Below are positions 25,201 through 39,200 of a stretch of DNA of 64,000 nucleotides, in pieces. The translations under genes and the position numbers were made by a program. The first letter of the stretch is position 1, and each line of letters opens with the position of its first letter. This DNA is from Vitis vinifera (taxonomy: Eukaryota > Streptophyta > Magnoliopsida > Vitales > Vitaceae): positions 34,889,501 to 34,953,500 of the forward strand of contig NC_081822.1 of the NCBI RefSeq assembly GCF_030704535.1, read 5' to 3'. Under the pieces are notes generated by a model. It saw nothing but the letters and a program-made list of their open reading frames with translations. It had not been told where the DNA came from and did not search any database.

Positions 25201-28200
25201 TGCCAAAACAATGTCCATAATATGTTTAAGTTCAGAAAAATGAGAACTGGCTAACTTACAAACTGAACCATTTCAAACTCAGTAATAATGTTTATCCAAA
25301 AGTTGCTAAGCTATAACAAAGGAAATAATATTCAAAGAGGTAACTTTACTAGCAAGTGTCTTGCCTGTACTGCCATATTCAGCAGTACAGAAAATGGGTA
25401 TTCAAGGAGTCAGGACCCCCAGTCTGAACCCTAGCCAGCATGTGTCTCATGTTTGTCATCTGTATGTGATTAAATAAAAAATACGATCTCTAATTTTGAC
25501 ACATGTCCACATAACAAATGCCCAGCCATACCCATGTCTGACATGTTGGACATTGTGACAACAGCCCTTGGGGCTGTGATGATGCTTCCTATGTTGAGAA
25601 TTATCAGAGCAGCTACAAAAACAGTCTCATTGTTAAAAAGGCTTGAAATCCTGTGTTTGGATGTTTTCTGAATCATGTTATGCTTAAGAAAAGGCTCCAG
25701 AATTAAATGAAGCAAAGATTACAAGTTGTTATTGCACTTCTAATTTTGTTAATGGTGCTGCCAGAGTTTCTTTCCAAGCCTAAAATACTCTTCAACAAGG
25801 AGACCCTCCATCCCCTTTGCTGTCTACTCTTGTAGATGATCTTACATTCACCTTAAGGCCAAAAGCATTGGCCTAGGTATAACATCTACATCCCAATCTC
25901 CAGTTCGCTGAATATAGCATATTCCTTTTTGAGGCCTTTTTCAGGGTAGCAACATTTTAACCAACAAAGGCTTTTTTGTTATAGGTACTTTTAACTACCA
26001 AAGTCCTAGGACCTCATGCTTGAAAAGATCATAATAAGCGTCAAGCTCCTAAAAGAACAATAAGTTCCCCAGTGGTAGAACCACACTTTTAGAATAACCA
26101 TATAAATAGGGTCCTTAATTTTGTCTTCTTTCATAGGTAATAAAAGTTGTATATTTAAGGGCTAAAGGGGGTGAACCTCAGTACAAAGGCAGTAAATAAA
26201 GGACCACCCAATCACTGTGGGAAACAAGGTCCTTAATTAAATAAATTATGCTTCTAATAATTTAGTAGTAACAGTCAAGGGTACCAAAACAATGATCTTT
26301 CAAATAATTAAAACCAATGGAACTGTTTCATATCCAAACTTGAAAATTATTCCTCAAGTGCTAATGGTTGCGTTAACTACAGTAGAAATGAAGAGATAAA
26401 AAGCACCTGATCCCTGAGCTGGTCAAGTAATGTGCCACCGATCAATCCAGGTCCAATAATGCCCATTGCTATTGTGGTTCTTGAGAGATAAAACCTTGAG
26501 TGGACAGCTTTCAGGGCCCTTATACAATCTTCTCGCTTGACAACTACAGTTATATTATACTCAGAGCAACCTTGAGCTATGGCACGGATGTTAATATTAG
26601 CCTGCATGACAATAACAATTTAAAAACTCATCACAGGAAAAATGAAAACATAAAACAATAACATTCAATTGCACAAAAAGAGTTTTTAGAAATAGGTATC
26701 CACACTGGAGTACATAGACAACAAGTAGGTACAAATTCCAAAGATGATAACTGTACTAATAAAAAATAGGGTATAACATGATAATTTAGCAAACTATCAC
26801 TCTAGTTTAAAAGAATATATTAATTCAACTTACTTTAGCCAGTGCACTGAAAAGACTGGCACTGACTCCAGGTGTACTCGCCATTCTCTGGCCAACCGTG
26901 GCCAAGATGCTACAGTTTGGTACCACCGCAACCTGAGAAGTGAGAAGAGCTTGTTAATCAAGAATGTAACAAAAGAAATAGACAAATGCCTCATAAAATT
27001 AAACTTAACTGGGCCCATTGATAAGTATGGCTCGTGGAAATTTGATTTTTTTTTTAAAATAATCAACAAGCAGACAGACCCACTATAACAAGTGTAACCT
27101 TGCTATCACTTTATGAGATACCAAGTAACAAAATGCACTCACAATGACCCATAAGCATGATACATCATAACTAAATCATAATATATTGAATCAGCTAATC
27201 ATGTGCAGAAGTTTACTCATATAAAAGAACTTATCAAAAATATATGTATATCTATAAAAGAAGAGCACCTGAGAAAGACGACCAGCATCCAAAGCCTGAC
27301 GGAATCTAGATTGTAAAGCTTCAGCAACAGCTTCTACTTCCTTCTCGGGAACAGCAAAACACACAGAATGCTCACTACTAGCCTACACAAGACCAATCAC
27401 TAAGCATCTGAGATTTACTAAATCAGACTACCATTAAACTGAAATCAAATGATGAAACCAGATGATGACCTGTGATATCATAATAACATTAGCTCCCACA
27501 TCTTTCACAGCAGAAAAAATGGCACTAGCTGTACCAGGAACACCAGCCATTCCAGTTCTGGAGGGGCAGAGAGAGAGAAGAGGTTTCAAAGGTGGCATAT
27601 GAATAGGTTATAACACATTTACAATTTCAAGAAGATACAGAAACAACACAGTAATACAGGGCTCACCCTTCAACATTTATGAGTGCCACATTGTCAATTG
27701 TTGCAAACCCTTTCACAGGAGACTCCAAACGCTGGTTACCTTCATTTTCATCAACAGAAGGCCGACAAATCATTGTTCCAGGTGCAGAGAGATTGAAAAT
27801 ATTCCTTATTACAATCGGAATGCCATATTGCATCACTGGAATGATGGTGCGGGGATGCAGCACATTTGCTCCAAAATATGACTGCACATCCAGGTAAAAT
27901 TTATGTCAAAAATGCAAAACTAGCAAGTTTCAGAAACTCTGAGACGTAGTAGAGGAGCAATCAAGTTCACCATTTCCCAGGCCTCTTGGTAAGACAGTTG
28001 ATTCAGTATCACGGCCTCAGCAACTGCATGAGAAATGTTATTTAGCATTGTGATCAAACCCAGGTTGATGTTGAATAGAAAATTCACAATGGTACCCTCC
28101 ATTATCATAAAAAAATCCACAAGCAAACTATAAAGAAGATGTAGATTGCCCATAAACAGTTACGAGGATCAACACAGTTCTCAACTACAAGTTCAAAGAT

Positions 28201-31200
28201 GAAACTATTCTCATATGTGACCTAAAATGGACTAAGCAAACATTTTAGTACCAGTTCAAACCTTTTCTGGGGTCTGCACTGTACACACCATCAACATCTG
28301 TCCAAATTGTGACCTGACGAGCCCTGAATAAAGCGCCCATTATAGCTGCAGAGAAATCACTTCCATCTCTCTTTAAAGTTGTAGGAATATTTTGAGGTGT
28401 ACTAGCTATGAAACCAGTAGCAACGATTGTCTTAGATGGGTTTTGGAAGAACCATTTCTCAAGTCTCATTTCAGATTCTACAAAATCAGGATCAACTTGA
28501 TTAGCACTAGTAGGGTTTACAATAAGGACATCCCTTGTATCCATCCATTTGCAATCAATGCCTTTCTGCATCAAAAGAATGGAAAACTAGCAATTTCAGA
28601 AAACTTGAGATGGTTAAAAATATCAAATATTCTTTAAATAAAGAGGAAAACAACCACTAGACCTTTCTGACAACAGATGATAACATCTGGGCAGACCATA
28701 GCTCTCCATGTCCTACGATAATATCTGAAAAGAGCTCTGATGCATGACCAGCTGCAATACATTACACACAAGTCAAGATAGTAACCCCTACTTTAGAAGC
28801 ATTGAAACTTCGAAATGATAAGAAAACAAAAATCTTGTATTAGTAGAAGTGAAAATAAAATTAAAATAAACCTCTAAGGATTCCTTTCAAAATCAATATC
28901 AGCTACAAGATGGAGCAAAGGCAATATTATTGTAGCTGCTTTGCCAAAATCATGAATCACTATGCCTTTATGAAAATCCAACCATAGTATATTCTCACAA
29001 AAAATGAAGGTATATTTCATAATTTAACCTAAGAACGTAACAGAATTAAACTTAGAAGAAAAGGATACGTTATCCAACTATTCATTCACAAAGAATATAA
29101 ATTAAGTACCAAACGGTTAAATTGTCAGGATCCTCTGCATGTGTGTGCATGTCTGAGAGAGAGAGAGCTATGGCTATAATACCTATATATATTGCCCGAA
29201 GCATCTCTTTGATTTCATTGATGTCATGGTGCAACCGTGATAAGAAACTTGCAAGATCATCCCCATCAAGCAGATCAAGTGCTGTTAATCTGTGCTTTTC
29301 TAAAACAGCATCCACTGCAGATATATAGGAGTCATCTCGTGATTGTGCTTTGTAGATGAGGTCATACATCATATCTGTCACCTTTGACATTGCAGACACA
29401 ACCACTAACTTCCTTTCCGAATCATCTTTAACAATTATCTCTGCAACATTCTTGATCCTTTCAGAGGTTCCCACACAGGTGCCACCAAACTTATGGACAG
29501 ACCAATTGTCACCTTTGGGAAGCTGAACTTTTTCCATGGACTTGTCCAATGAAACATCTGTGGGTGAATGGACAGGAAGGTAACAGAACTCAATCATATA
29601 GTTATCATTTATAAGATTGTAATCATGAATTTCAAAACATCAGGTACATATAGAGGGAAAGGAACAAACCCATAACTGAAGCAGAGATGAGTTGCATATT
29701 TGATGACTTTCTTCTCCCCCACTGACAAACATAACCCATTCTGAAACAGAAAATGTTAACATAAACCCTAATAGGAAACCAAAAATTGAATTACAATCAA
29801 AGAGGATAATTCAGACTCGCCTATCAAAAAAAAGAACAGAGGATAATTCAGACTCTTCAGAGGGATATTAGCCCAACTCTGTTACAACATGCAACGATCA
29901 TCAACATAAGAATGCCCACACAAAGAAAAGAAGTACACAAAAAGTAAGCTAAAGCTAAAACAAAAAGGTACAGGAAACAAATAACTAGGCAGTTCAACAC
30001 AAATTACCACCAAAATATTTGTGACAGAGTGATTACAGCCCATATCATTTGAATGGATTTGAAGCACACGGTGCACTTTGATGTCTACCTCCAAATGCAC
30101 GTGCAGTATGCCTATATGCATACAAAAAGAAGTTTGGACTAAATGCAATATTTCAGTTACTATTCTTGTATATTATGGAACACCTAACATACCCATGAGT
30201 TGACTTCTTAATCTTGTCAATCATTTAGTTTTTCTAGACTTCCCAACAAACTGGTCAATCTCTTCTAAAAGCACATCTACCGAGTTAACAAATTGATCTT
30301 CCATTACAACTGTATATTAACATTTTGTAATCCATTTTATTTTATAGCAATATAGTGAGGGCAAAGTGACTAATTGCTTTAATGCAAGACCTTGATCAAT
30401 TGCATGACCAAAACAGGATCACATGGCAAAATTATATTTTTGTTATGTAATCTTTCCGATACAATCGAAGACCATATGGGTTCCTAATCCCAATCATCAT
30501 GAAGATGGCTATAAAAATCCTACTTCAAATTAATCATTGTTGCACACAGCTCAACCTAAGAGCAACCATATGAAGGACACTGAAATTCTGAAAAGTATGT
30601 TTAAGATGAAAATTCTTAGGTCAAAGTTCTACAATTGACAGTTTCCAATATTAAGAAGTTCAACTCTAATGGAGGAATTTATGGAATGGACCTCTTCTTC
30701 TAGCCAATCCAACTATTAAACTCACTAGAATATTCAAAACAGAGCTTAGTCATCAACTTCCATTTCCAAGCAAAAAATGCAAGCTCTTCAGAAATCAAGA
30801 AAGTGCAGGCAAAAAATCCCTCCACACGACCAAAGCAATTTGACAATCAAAAATTTTGTTCATTTCTTTCCTTTTCACTTTTGGTCCTTCTCCTCCATTT
30901 TCTCAGCAACCAAACAAAATCCTGAGCTTTTCAGGCCACTGAAAAAATGCAGGAAAAGAAAGCCTCCTCACCAACCTCAATACAACCATCTGAAATAACA
31001 TAACAAGCAAGAAAATTTTCATTTTCTTCCCACCACTGCACAGGAACCAAACAAAAACCCAAACTGTTTAGCCACCAAGAAAATGAAAAGTAAACCTTCA
31101 TATCCCAACCTTTCACAAAAATTCAGAACAACATAGCAAATAAGAAAATAACTAAGGGCCTATTTGGGAGCTGTTTTTGAGAACAATTTTCTATTCTCCA

Positions 31201-32535
31201 TAACAAAAAAGATAGAAAACGCGTTTCGCAATCAAAAACTATTTTCAGTTTTCCATTCTTAAGAATAAAAAATTGAGTGTTTTTAGAAAACATCTTTTAA
31301 TTGTTTTCACTTGTTTTATGAGAACTATTTTAAGAAATAATTATACAAACATGTAAAATGATTAAAAATAAAACACTAGATATAAAAATTATTTTTAAAA
31401 TACAATTAAAAACATTAAAAATAGGTTAAAAACGTTTTAGGTTTCTAAACAAACATCTGTTCTACAAAAATTAGAGAATAGTTTTCAAAAGTTGTTCTCA
31501 AAAATTATTTTTCAGAATTGTTTTCGAAAACAGCTACCGGACTTAATTTTCTTTCCATTTTTTTTCCACCACTTTATCATGGTCCAAACAAAACCCAAGC
31601 AATTCAGCCACCAATAAATGTAGGAAAACAATGCCTCCATACTCAAGCTCGATAAACCCTTCTGAAACAAGAAACTTCATTTTTTTCTGTCAGTTTTCCA
31701 CTACTTTCCTGTGAACCAAACAGACCCAAGCTATTCTGCCACCAGTAAAATGCGGGAACCACCCGACCCCAACACAACCGTTTGACACAAGCAAAAAAAG
31801 GGAAAAGAAAAAACTCATTCTCTCCTCATTTCTTTCCTACCACTTTCTCGGGAACCAAAAGTGAAAACAGAGAACCTAGAAAACGAAAGTAGAAACAAAG
31901 TACAAAAAAGAAACAATACACCAAACAAGAAATTCGTTCATTTCTTCCCTCTTCCCTCCCTTCCATCCCAGAAAAAAAAACCCACAAAACAACACTCCCC
32001 AACTCAATTCTATTTCCTCTCCTCAATTTTCTCAGCAACCAAACAAAACACCAAGCTGTTCGGCCACCGAGCAAGTGCAGGAAAAAAAAGCCTTCACATC
32101 CCACGAAAACATAACCGTTCGAAACAACAACAAAGACATTTCCTTTCCTTCTCTCTTCCACACTTTTTCGGGCACCAAACAGAACCCCAAGCTATTCCGC
32201 CACCAATAACAAGCAGAAAAAAAAAAATGAAACGAAAACAAAACGCCGCCGCCTCCACACACAATCCCAACAAACCACTAGATTAGACACACCCAAAACA
32301 AAAACGATCTCTTTTTCCAGCACTTTCTCTGAAACAAACAGAATCAAAAACCTAGAAAAGCAAGTGCAAGAAACAAAATTGAAGAGAAAACTCACTTGCA
32401 GATCGGTAATTGGTGGACAGAAGAGAAAGGCCCGCATCGAGAATTGAAGATCTTATTCGAATTGGAATCGGGAGAGAGTGCATTTTGCGAAGAGAGCTTA
32501 CAGAGAGAAGACGAGATTGAAGAAGAGAGCGCCAT
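19222..32535 (-). CDS. AKHSDH: Bifunctional aspartokinase / homoserine dehydrogenase, chloroplastic
   Basis: Catalyses the first and third steps of the aspartate-family pathway (aspartate to aspartyl-phosphate; aspartate semialdehyde to homoserine) leading to Thr, Met and Ile; plant forms are inhibited by threonine. Eighteen exons on the minus strand, right to left: 32535-32396, 29740-29670, 29557-29183, 28751-28663, 28565-28262, 28023-27971, 27881-27667, 27557-27470, 27382-27269, 26932-26834, 26601-26407, 25199-25117, 23071-22846, 21446-21301, 21139-21004, 20498-20415, 20327-20235, 19467-19222. All junctions are GT-AG and in frame, giving 918 aa, close to the roughly 916 of Arabidopsis. Residues 1 to about 85 are Ser-rich, like a chloroplast transit peptide. 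The kinase domain starts at KFGGTCVG (K93). Two ACT-type regulatory regions lie at about 415-545. The dehydrogenase follows, with Rossmann motif GPGLIGG (566-572), HVITPNKKA and the signature ending GTDVARK (772-778). All catalytic landmarks are present. Confidence 0.97.
19690..19985. mobile_element. MITE-like element in AK-HSDH intron 17
   Basis: Left GGTATTTGACAAATTTTGG and right CTTTCAAAAACATCAAATAAGAC form a loose inverted pair. The interior has GAAAATGGTTGTTTGAGAAA and TTCTCAAAAACAATTGGAAA, resembling the hAT-like family seen elsewhere in the window. Edges are uncertain. Confidence 0.4.
21447..22845 (-). other. AK-HSDH intron 13
   Basis: About 1.4 kb with no coding feature. The stretch 22190-22520 is less AT-rich (ACCCGTGTGTACAAACG, CCTCCCCCTAGACC) and resembles short interspersed retroelement or LTR-type sequence, but I cannot assign a family. 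Other AK-HSDH introns over 300 bp (19468-20234, 20499-21003, 23072-25116, 25200-26406, 28752-29182) show no gene either. Confidence 0.4.
30770..32350 (-). repeat. Degenerate tandem repeat array (about 8 units) in AK-HSDH intron 1
   Basis: Each unit carries (plus strand) a box like CTCAGCAACCAAACAAAA or CGGGAACCAAA, then CCAAGCTATTCxGCCACC, then AATGCAGGAAAA-like sequence and AACCxTTTGAAACA. The ACCAAA boxes fall near 30910, 31045, 31583, 31715, 31854, 32038, 32176 and 32332. Spacing is about 130-180 bp except for one gap of about 540 bp that holds the MITE at 31154-31544. Units are diverged, so the array is old. It lies directly downstream of exon 1. Several chance open frames across it are artefacts of this repetition. 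Confidence 0.8.
31154..31544. mobile_element. hAT-like MITE inserted in the AK-HSDH intron-1 repeat array
   Basis: Left end AAGGGCCTATTTGGGAGCTG and following TTTTTGAGAACAATTTT pair with the right end AAAACAGCTACCGGACTT preceded by AGAATTGTTTTCG. The interior is AT-rich, with TTATACAAACATGTAAAATG and GGTTTCTAAACAAACAT phrases shared with the element at 17970. Removing it restores normal spacing (about 150 bp) between the flanking array units, which supports insertion. Confidence 0.65.
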
Positions 32536-34879
32536 GGCTGAAGAAGAGCGAGTAGAGACACAGAGAGCGTGGCGGCTTGGGGGTGATAATTGATAATTAG
32601 GTAGGTAGGACTTAGGAGGGATCAAGTGCAAGTCGAATTTTTTTCTTGACCAATTAGAAACGGACAACTGGCTAAACAAAAGTATTATCTATGGGCAGTT
32701 GGCATGGTTTGGCTGTCACCATTCACAGGGGAAAATTGAAGGGTCAGAGATGCTGTGTACTACTACTACTATAGGCACCAGTCATTTTAATAATTTGGAT
32801 TTTTTTAAATATTTTTTACAAAATAAAAAAAAATGAGTAGATTCCTTTTAATTTAAAAAATAAAAATATAATTATTCTAAAATAAACATTAATTCATACA
32901 TCCATCATTCATCACATATTATATAGGCCAAGCCATGCCCAATGCCTTTTCGAATCAAGCACCCATCCCATGAAATTAATCCTATATTTTATATAAAATA
33001 AATAAATCTTAAAAATAAAAAATTAAATAATATAGAATTGGTCAAATAAATAAATTCTTTAATTATATTAAAAATGAGTATATTTAATTATAAACTTTCA
33101 CATCAAATGAAATTCATATTCAAATTCAATTTCTAATTCATTAAAGTATGATTTAATAATAGCAATTTTATAATTTGAGGGATAGGTGATTTCAAAGAGA
33201 AGTCATGGTTGAAGGTAGACACTTATTTAGCACATATTAATCACTAACCCCCTTTTTAAATATTTCATTTACAAATTAATAAATATTTTACCAAAATATA
33301 CAATCTCGACATTGAAATGTGGGTTGGATTTTCTCTTTTATTTAAGTAATTTATTGATGATATTATTTTTATTCTATTTCTAAAATGTGTTTGATAGTGA
33401 AACATATTTAGCATTTCTAATACTTTAATTATAAAAAAAAATGTTAAAAATATTAGAAACGTTTTCTAAAATTACTGTCAAACAAACTCTTAGTAAAAAA
33501 TTGTATGTGGAAGTATTTTTACTTGAAATTTTTTTTCAAAAAATGATTTTAAAATAATTACCTATGAAGCGTTTCTCTAAAAAAAACATTAAAAGTTATT
33601 TTTAAACACTATAAGTGATTTTTCAAATTTTAAAAAATGTGTCCTAAATTTTTTCAAACATGTGATATTATTTCAAAAACATTTTTTATGATAAAAACAC
33701 TTCTTAAAATTACTTTCAAATTGACTTGAAATATATATTTTTTTAAAAGTGTTTTTAAGATAATTACTTTCTTAAAGAGCATTTAATAGTAATTTTATAA
33801 AGTATTTTTAACATTTCTAGTATTTGAAAAATAAAAATTTTTAAGTGTTAAAAAGATTAAATATTTTTTAGAATCACTATCAAACGCATTTATAAATGTT
33901 TTTTTAGAAAATACTATAAGTGATTTTTAAAAATTTTAAAAGTGTTTCCTAAATTTTGTCAAATATTTAAGAGTTGGTATGAACTTGTTTGTACTCAAAA
34001 TATTTTTAGTGGAAATATTTTATCAAAAAATGTTTTTAAAAAAATCACGTATAAGGTGTTTCTCAAAAAAAAACAATATAAGGAAAATTTTTCAAATTTT
34101 TGAAAGTATTTTTTAAAAAACGGATCCGAAAATCAGTGCAAAACGAAATCAATTTATTTTTAAAAATACTTTTTAAGTTAAATGGGTTTCTAAAATCACC
34201 CCAAACATTAGTAAAAAGCGTCAAAATTGAGGATTTCTTAAAAATAAAAATAAAATAAAATAAATCCTAGCTTCATAGAGTTGTTTATGACTCGTGTCCT
34301 TTTCCTTTTGTCTTCATCAATCTTAGAGTGGGGCCCAACAAAATAATAAAAGCCAAAATGATACTGCCAACCGAGGTCTGTCGCTTTCCGATGTGGGTAT
34401 GTGGTTTGAACTCAAAGCTTTTATTTTTATTTTTTTGTTGTAATAAAATTAAGTTTTAAAATATATCATGTTTTATGATGCCGAGATGGGAATAAAATTT
34501 GTCAAAATTATGATTTGAAAAGAAGAGCGTTATATGAAAAAAAAATAAAAATAAAAAAAAATATAAAATTTAATTTTAAATTTTGAAAATATTCTCATGA
34601 AAATTTTTATCCACAAACATGTTTTGGAAGTTGTTTTAAAGAAATAATAGGTAATAAAAATAAAAATTTCTTAAAACTTTTTCTGGAGTGTTAGTGTTCA
34701 ATTATTTAATTGATTTTTAAAAAATTAAACTCTTTTAAAGTTGTTTAATTAATTTTATTAAAAGATTTTATAACTTAAAAAAATTAATAACAATGTAAAA
34801 TAGAAGTTTTATTTTGAATTGTTAAACATTATGATATGAATATAAAATAAAAATTTAAACTCTTACGAAAATTGATAGT

Positions 34880-35480
34880 TTAACATGGTGTTAGAGTATG
34901 ATTTGGCTGAAGGACATGAGTTCAATCACTATTTATATGGAGCTGCATAGGGATGATAACTAGACAGGTTTAGGACAGGTCGGCCCCATCCAACCCTGTT
35001 TCATTTATTCAAAATAATTTTCACTCACGTCTCATAAAAAATAAACAGGCCGGACAAGGCGGAGTGGGTATAGGAAATTCCTATACCACCCACCCCATTA
35101 ATTTTTTCTTGCAAAATTTATAATTTTTTAAAATTATATTAAAATAAATATATTTTATAAATAATTAAAATATTATAATTTTATAACTTATTTTATTTAA
35201 AATTATTTTATTATTATGATAATAATAATATATATTAAAAATAAAAAAAATAAATTTTAAATTAAATTAATTTTTAAAATTAATTTTATATATAACATGG
35301 ATAGAGTAAGACAAGACAATATTGAAACTTGTTTTGAAACTATATCAAATTAAAAATAAATAAATAAATAAAATTTTAAATATATCTTTAATTTATTTAT
35401 TTAAATTTCAAACCTATGTTAAGAGTTGGGCGTGTGGGTTCCCAAAACCCCCCACCTCATTTCCATCCTTATATCTGCAT
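34880..35480 (+). mobile_element. Possible SINE-like head followed by a decayed inverted-end element
   Basis: TGGTGTTAGAG (about 34891) resembles a tRNA-type A box and GAGTTCAATCA (about 34919) a B box, spaced as in tRNA-derived SINEs. The following GGGATGATAACTAG and the distal ATTTCCATCCTTA (about 35457) are roughly inverse, as in a widespread plant repeat with GGGATGG...CCATCC ends and a GGACAGG/CCACCC-rich edge. The interior is nearly pure AT. Assignment is tentative. Confidence 0.3.
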
Positions 35481-36259
35481 GTGAAGTATTTAACAAATTT
35501 TTTATAACATTAAATATTACCTTTTAAAAATTATAATTTGATTTTGATTTAGTTTTTCACTTGAGCTAAAAAAGAAAAAAGAAAAAAAAAAAGTTATATC
35601 AAAATACATTATTTCTATTTCATAACAGCAATGATTATTCCATAACACTTTGGTCTCAAACAAAGAAAAATATCCCAATTTACGTATAATTTTTTTAAAA
35701 AAATAATTTTATTAAAATTACAAAAATGCATAATAAATAAATTTTGAACTTAAAAAGGAATAGTATTTATAAAATAATCGAAATAAATATAAACGCACTC
35801 TGAAATCTCAACTGTTTTCCCTTTGAAATAATTTCACGTGCAATCGAACATCTCATGAGAGTTATAAGTTAATTAAATATTGCATGAGTTAAGGAAGCAA
35901 AAATAAAAAATAAAATTATTATACACGTGTCTCGATCTTATTGGTTCAAAGAAATGAAGATGTGGCCTACTTTGTAAGTATATACAAGAGATTGTGCCCC
36001 ATGGAAATGACCTATGATTCAAGGAAAAGATGACCCTACATTTTGGGTCATGGGCCTAAACTTTGGGCTCTCTACGTTTATTGCATTGGATTAGACAAAA
36101 GGCCCATTTATAGGAGTTTGACTTGTTGAGCCTAGGTTCAATTTGTTGTGGGAAATTTTTTCTTTTCAAACCAAAATTTTATTTTGGTTGACATTTTCAA
36201 ATTTTCCTCTTATTTTTTTCTTTCCTTACGTTTTTTCATGCGTTGAAAAACATAGAGAA

Positions 36260-39200
36260 ACACAAAGAGTCAAGAAAATCAAAGTTTAGAATCTTAAATC
36301 ATCCATTCAATTTGGAAGAAGAAAAGATAAATTTTGCCTAATACAATTATTTAACACGGTCATAGTCTTTCGATCATTGAAAATTCCAAAATTTTACGTG
36401 AAAAAAATAAAATAAAAAGGTTAAATTTTGCCCAATACAATTATTTACCATAGTCATAACCCTTCAATCATTATAAAAAATAAAAAAAATTGCCAAAATA
36501 AAAAATAACATGTTTTTCTAATAGAAATATTGGTAGTATTTTGGAAAAAAATTAAACATATTTAACAAATATACAATGCCTTGTATCAAATAAGGGAAAA
36601 AGTTTTTAGAGGTATATAAAAATGAACTGTTATTAACTTTATAAATATATTTTAAAGTTGCAAAGATTCTTTGAGTTTAAAGCGTATAGTATTTATATGA
36701 CTGAGATAGAGTCGGGTCCCCAACCTCATTGTGGTTATGGTTAATTTTATTGAAACATGACTTTGTATCTACATGGGGCGATTGTGATGTCTGAAATTTT
36801 AAAACTTGTGAGGGCCCCCAAAAAGAACCAACCCAATATGTGGATTTAAAAATTAAAAGGATAAGAAAATTCTCATTTTCATACTAGAATATACAAACAA
36901 TGATTTTAATTTGCAATATTGTGATGAATTTAGATGTTTCATTTGGGCTTGTAGTTGTTGAATGGTTAAATGGCTAAATTTGAATTGTTCAAATTATTTT
37001 TTCTAAATATTCTCTTATTTGTTGAATGGGTAAATGACTATATTGTATTTATGTTTTTATTTAAAAAAAATCATTTTCATTCTTTCACATTTTATTAAAT
37101 AAAATTATTAAATTGAGAAAAATTAATCCCAATAATATTAGTGAATAAAATTATTAAAATTATATTTTTTTAAATTACATTGAGAATAATTTGGATGATA
37201 AAATAAATAAATAAATAAATAAATAAAGTCTATGACCTTGAATGTTTCATTGTTTGTTGCATGAGAAAACAGCCACCCAACTCATCTAGAAAATCAAATT
37301 TAGTTCAACTATCTAGAAGTGTCCACTTTTATCAAGAGAGAATTGAAATGAAAAAGCATATTAAAATATTTTGTTTCATTATTTTAAATTAAAATTTTAT
37401 TTTATTTAAAAAAAAAAAAGATAATGATAAGGTGAAATATAATAATATGACAAAAAACTCATACCAAAAAATATTTTATAATTTTTTTTGAAAACAATTT
37501 TCATTTTTTTTAATCAAACCCATTTTCAAAAAATATTAAAAAAAATAAAATTTATATAACATTTTTCAAACCACATACCATGAAATAAGTGATTTTTGTA
37601 GTAAAATTGCAAAATTAATAAAACTATTTATTTAAATTTTAACCCAACCCAAATTTTCAAATAATAATAATAATAATAAAAAAGAAAAGAAAAGGCAAAT
37701 TATTGTGCCCAATTCAACTATTTTGACATAGGCATAGCCGTTTTATTTTTTGAAAATTTTCTCTTTAGTGAGAAAAAGGGGAATCACTTATAAAATTGGT
37801 TTCCTTATATCAAATAAAAATAGTATTTATATTTAAAGTTATTAAATATTAAATAAAAAATTATTTTAAGTAAAATCAAGTCAATTTAATTTCTAGATAA
37901 ATTTTCTTTAGAAAAAAAAGTTTAAGGCTATATTTGATTTATGGGGAAAGAAACTAGAGATGAAAAGTAGAAGGAAAAAAAAAAGTTAAAATCTATAAAT
38001 TATTTTTATTTATTACTTCAATTTATTTTATTTATCTTAACTCATCAAAATAAAAATTAAATAATTTAAAAATGCATAAGTTTATAATTAAATTTAATTA
38101 TTTGTGATTTTCTTTGGATTTTTTCATATGACAACAAAATAAGAGAAAAATAATTTTCTTTAGTATTTTTTTTTTTTTGAACCAAACACAACTTAAAAGT
38201 AAAACGCAACATAATAAGGAATTTGAATAGAATTCTCAAATGTGGTTGTATTCCTCAACACAAAAGTATGCAAGAAAATTTTATTAAATTTAAAGAAAAA
38301 TTTTAATTTTATTGACTTATTCTATTCTTCTAATATTTTTTTATTTCATTTTTCTCGTATTTTTCTTTAAAATTTTCAAAGACCAAATCGAGGCTAAGGA
38401 GAATCAAAATTTTAGAATCTTGAATCCATCAATGTTTGTCACACTAGGAGAAAACAACCACCCAAACCAATTTTGAAGTCCCCATAAAACTATTTGACAA
38501 AGTCATAGCCTTTTACTCCTTGAAATTTCCCAAATATTTGTAGGAGAAAAGGAAGTAGCCAGATCAATAAGAATGAACAAGGTTTCCTCATGGGACTATT
38601 GACTATAAGTATCTAACAAATTAGCCAACACAACATGTGAATTTAGACCTTAGAAGAGTAGCCAACCAACATGTGAAAAATGATTTGTATGTAATATATT
38701 TGAATTTTTAATTCGAAATTAGTCAAAAATTAGAGTTTGTAACTACGATTTTGATTTTTTTTAAAATGGACAGAACTGTGGTTAATGACTAAGATTTTAA
38801 ATTTACAAACAATAGCCACCAACTACAATTTTGTATTCAAAGAAAAAAAAACTTAATTTGTATATAATATTGAGATAGTGTAGAATGAGCCAAAAGAATG
38901 AAAGGGATTGACACCTTATTCATTCTTTTTTAATTGTCCTTATTTGTTTCATTCTTCAAAACTTACGACATTGCCAACACCCTCTTTTCTAAACATTTTT
39001 TAACATTTTCATGTTGGCATCATAATAATTAATTCAAAAATTTGGAAATGAAATTATTAAATTATACGAATAAAAAAAATACCCATTTGAACGTTGACAT
39101 AAATTTGAATGATAAATAAATATAAATTTGATGATGTCCGGCGTCGCCGCGCAGGCTCAAGCCTAGGTACCCGAACACCAGAGCAAAAAAGGCCAACGTT

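Noticed and set aside
30777..32593. Several open frames on both strands upstream of AK-HSDH exon 2
   Set aside because: They lie in the degenerate intron-1 repeat array, are low-complexity and match no family; on the minus strand only exon 1 (32396-32535) is coding.
33370..34210. Single large transposon
   Set aside because: Several short inverted pairs can be drawn (33.37-33.49, 33.77-33.90 kb) but no consistent outer ends or target duplication; better seen as small MITE pieces in AT-rich DNA.
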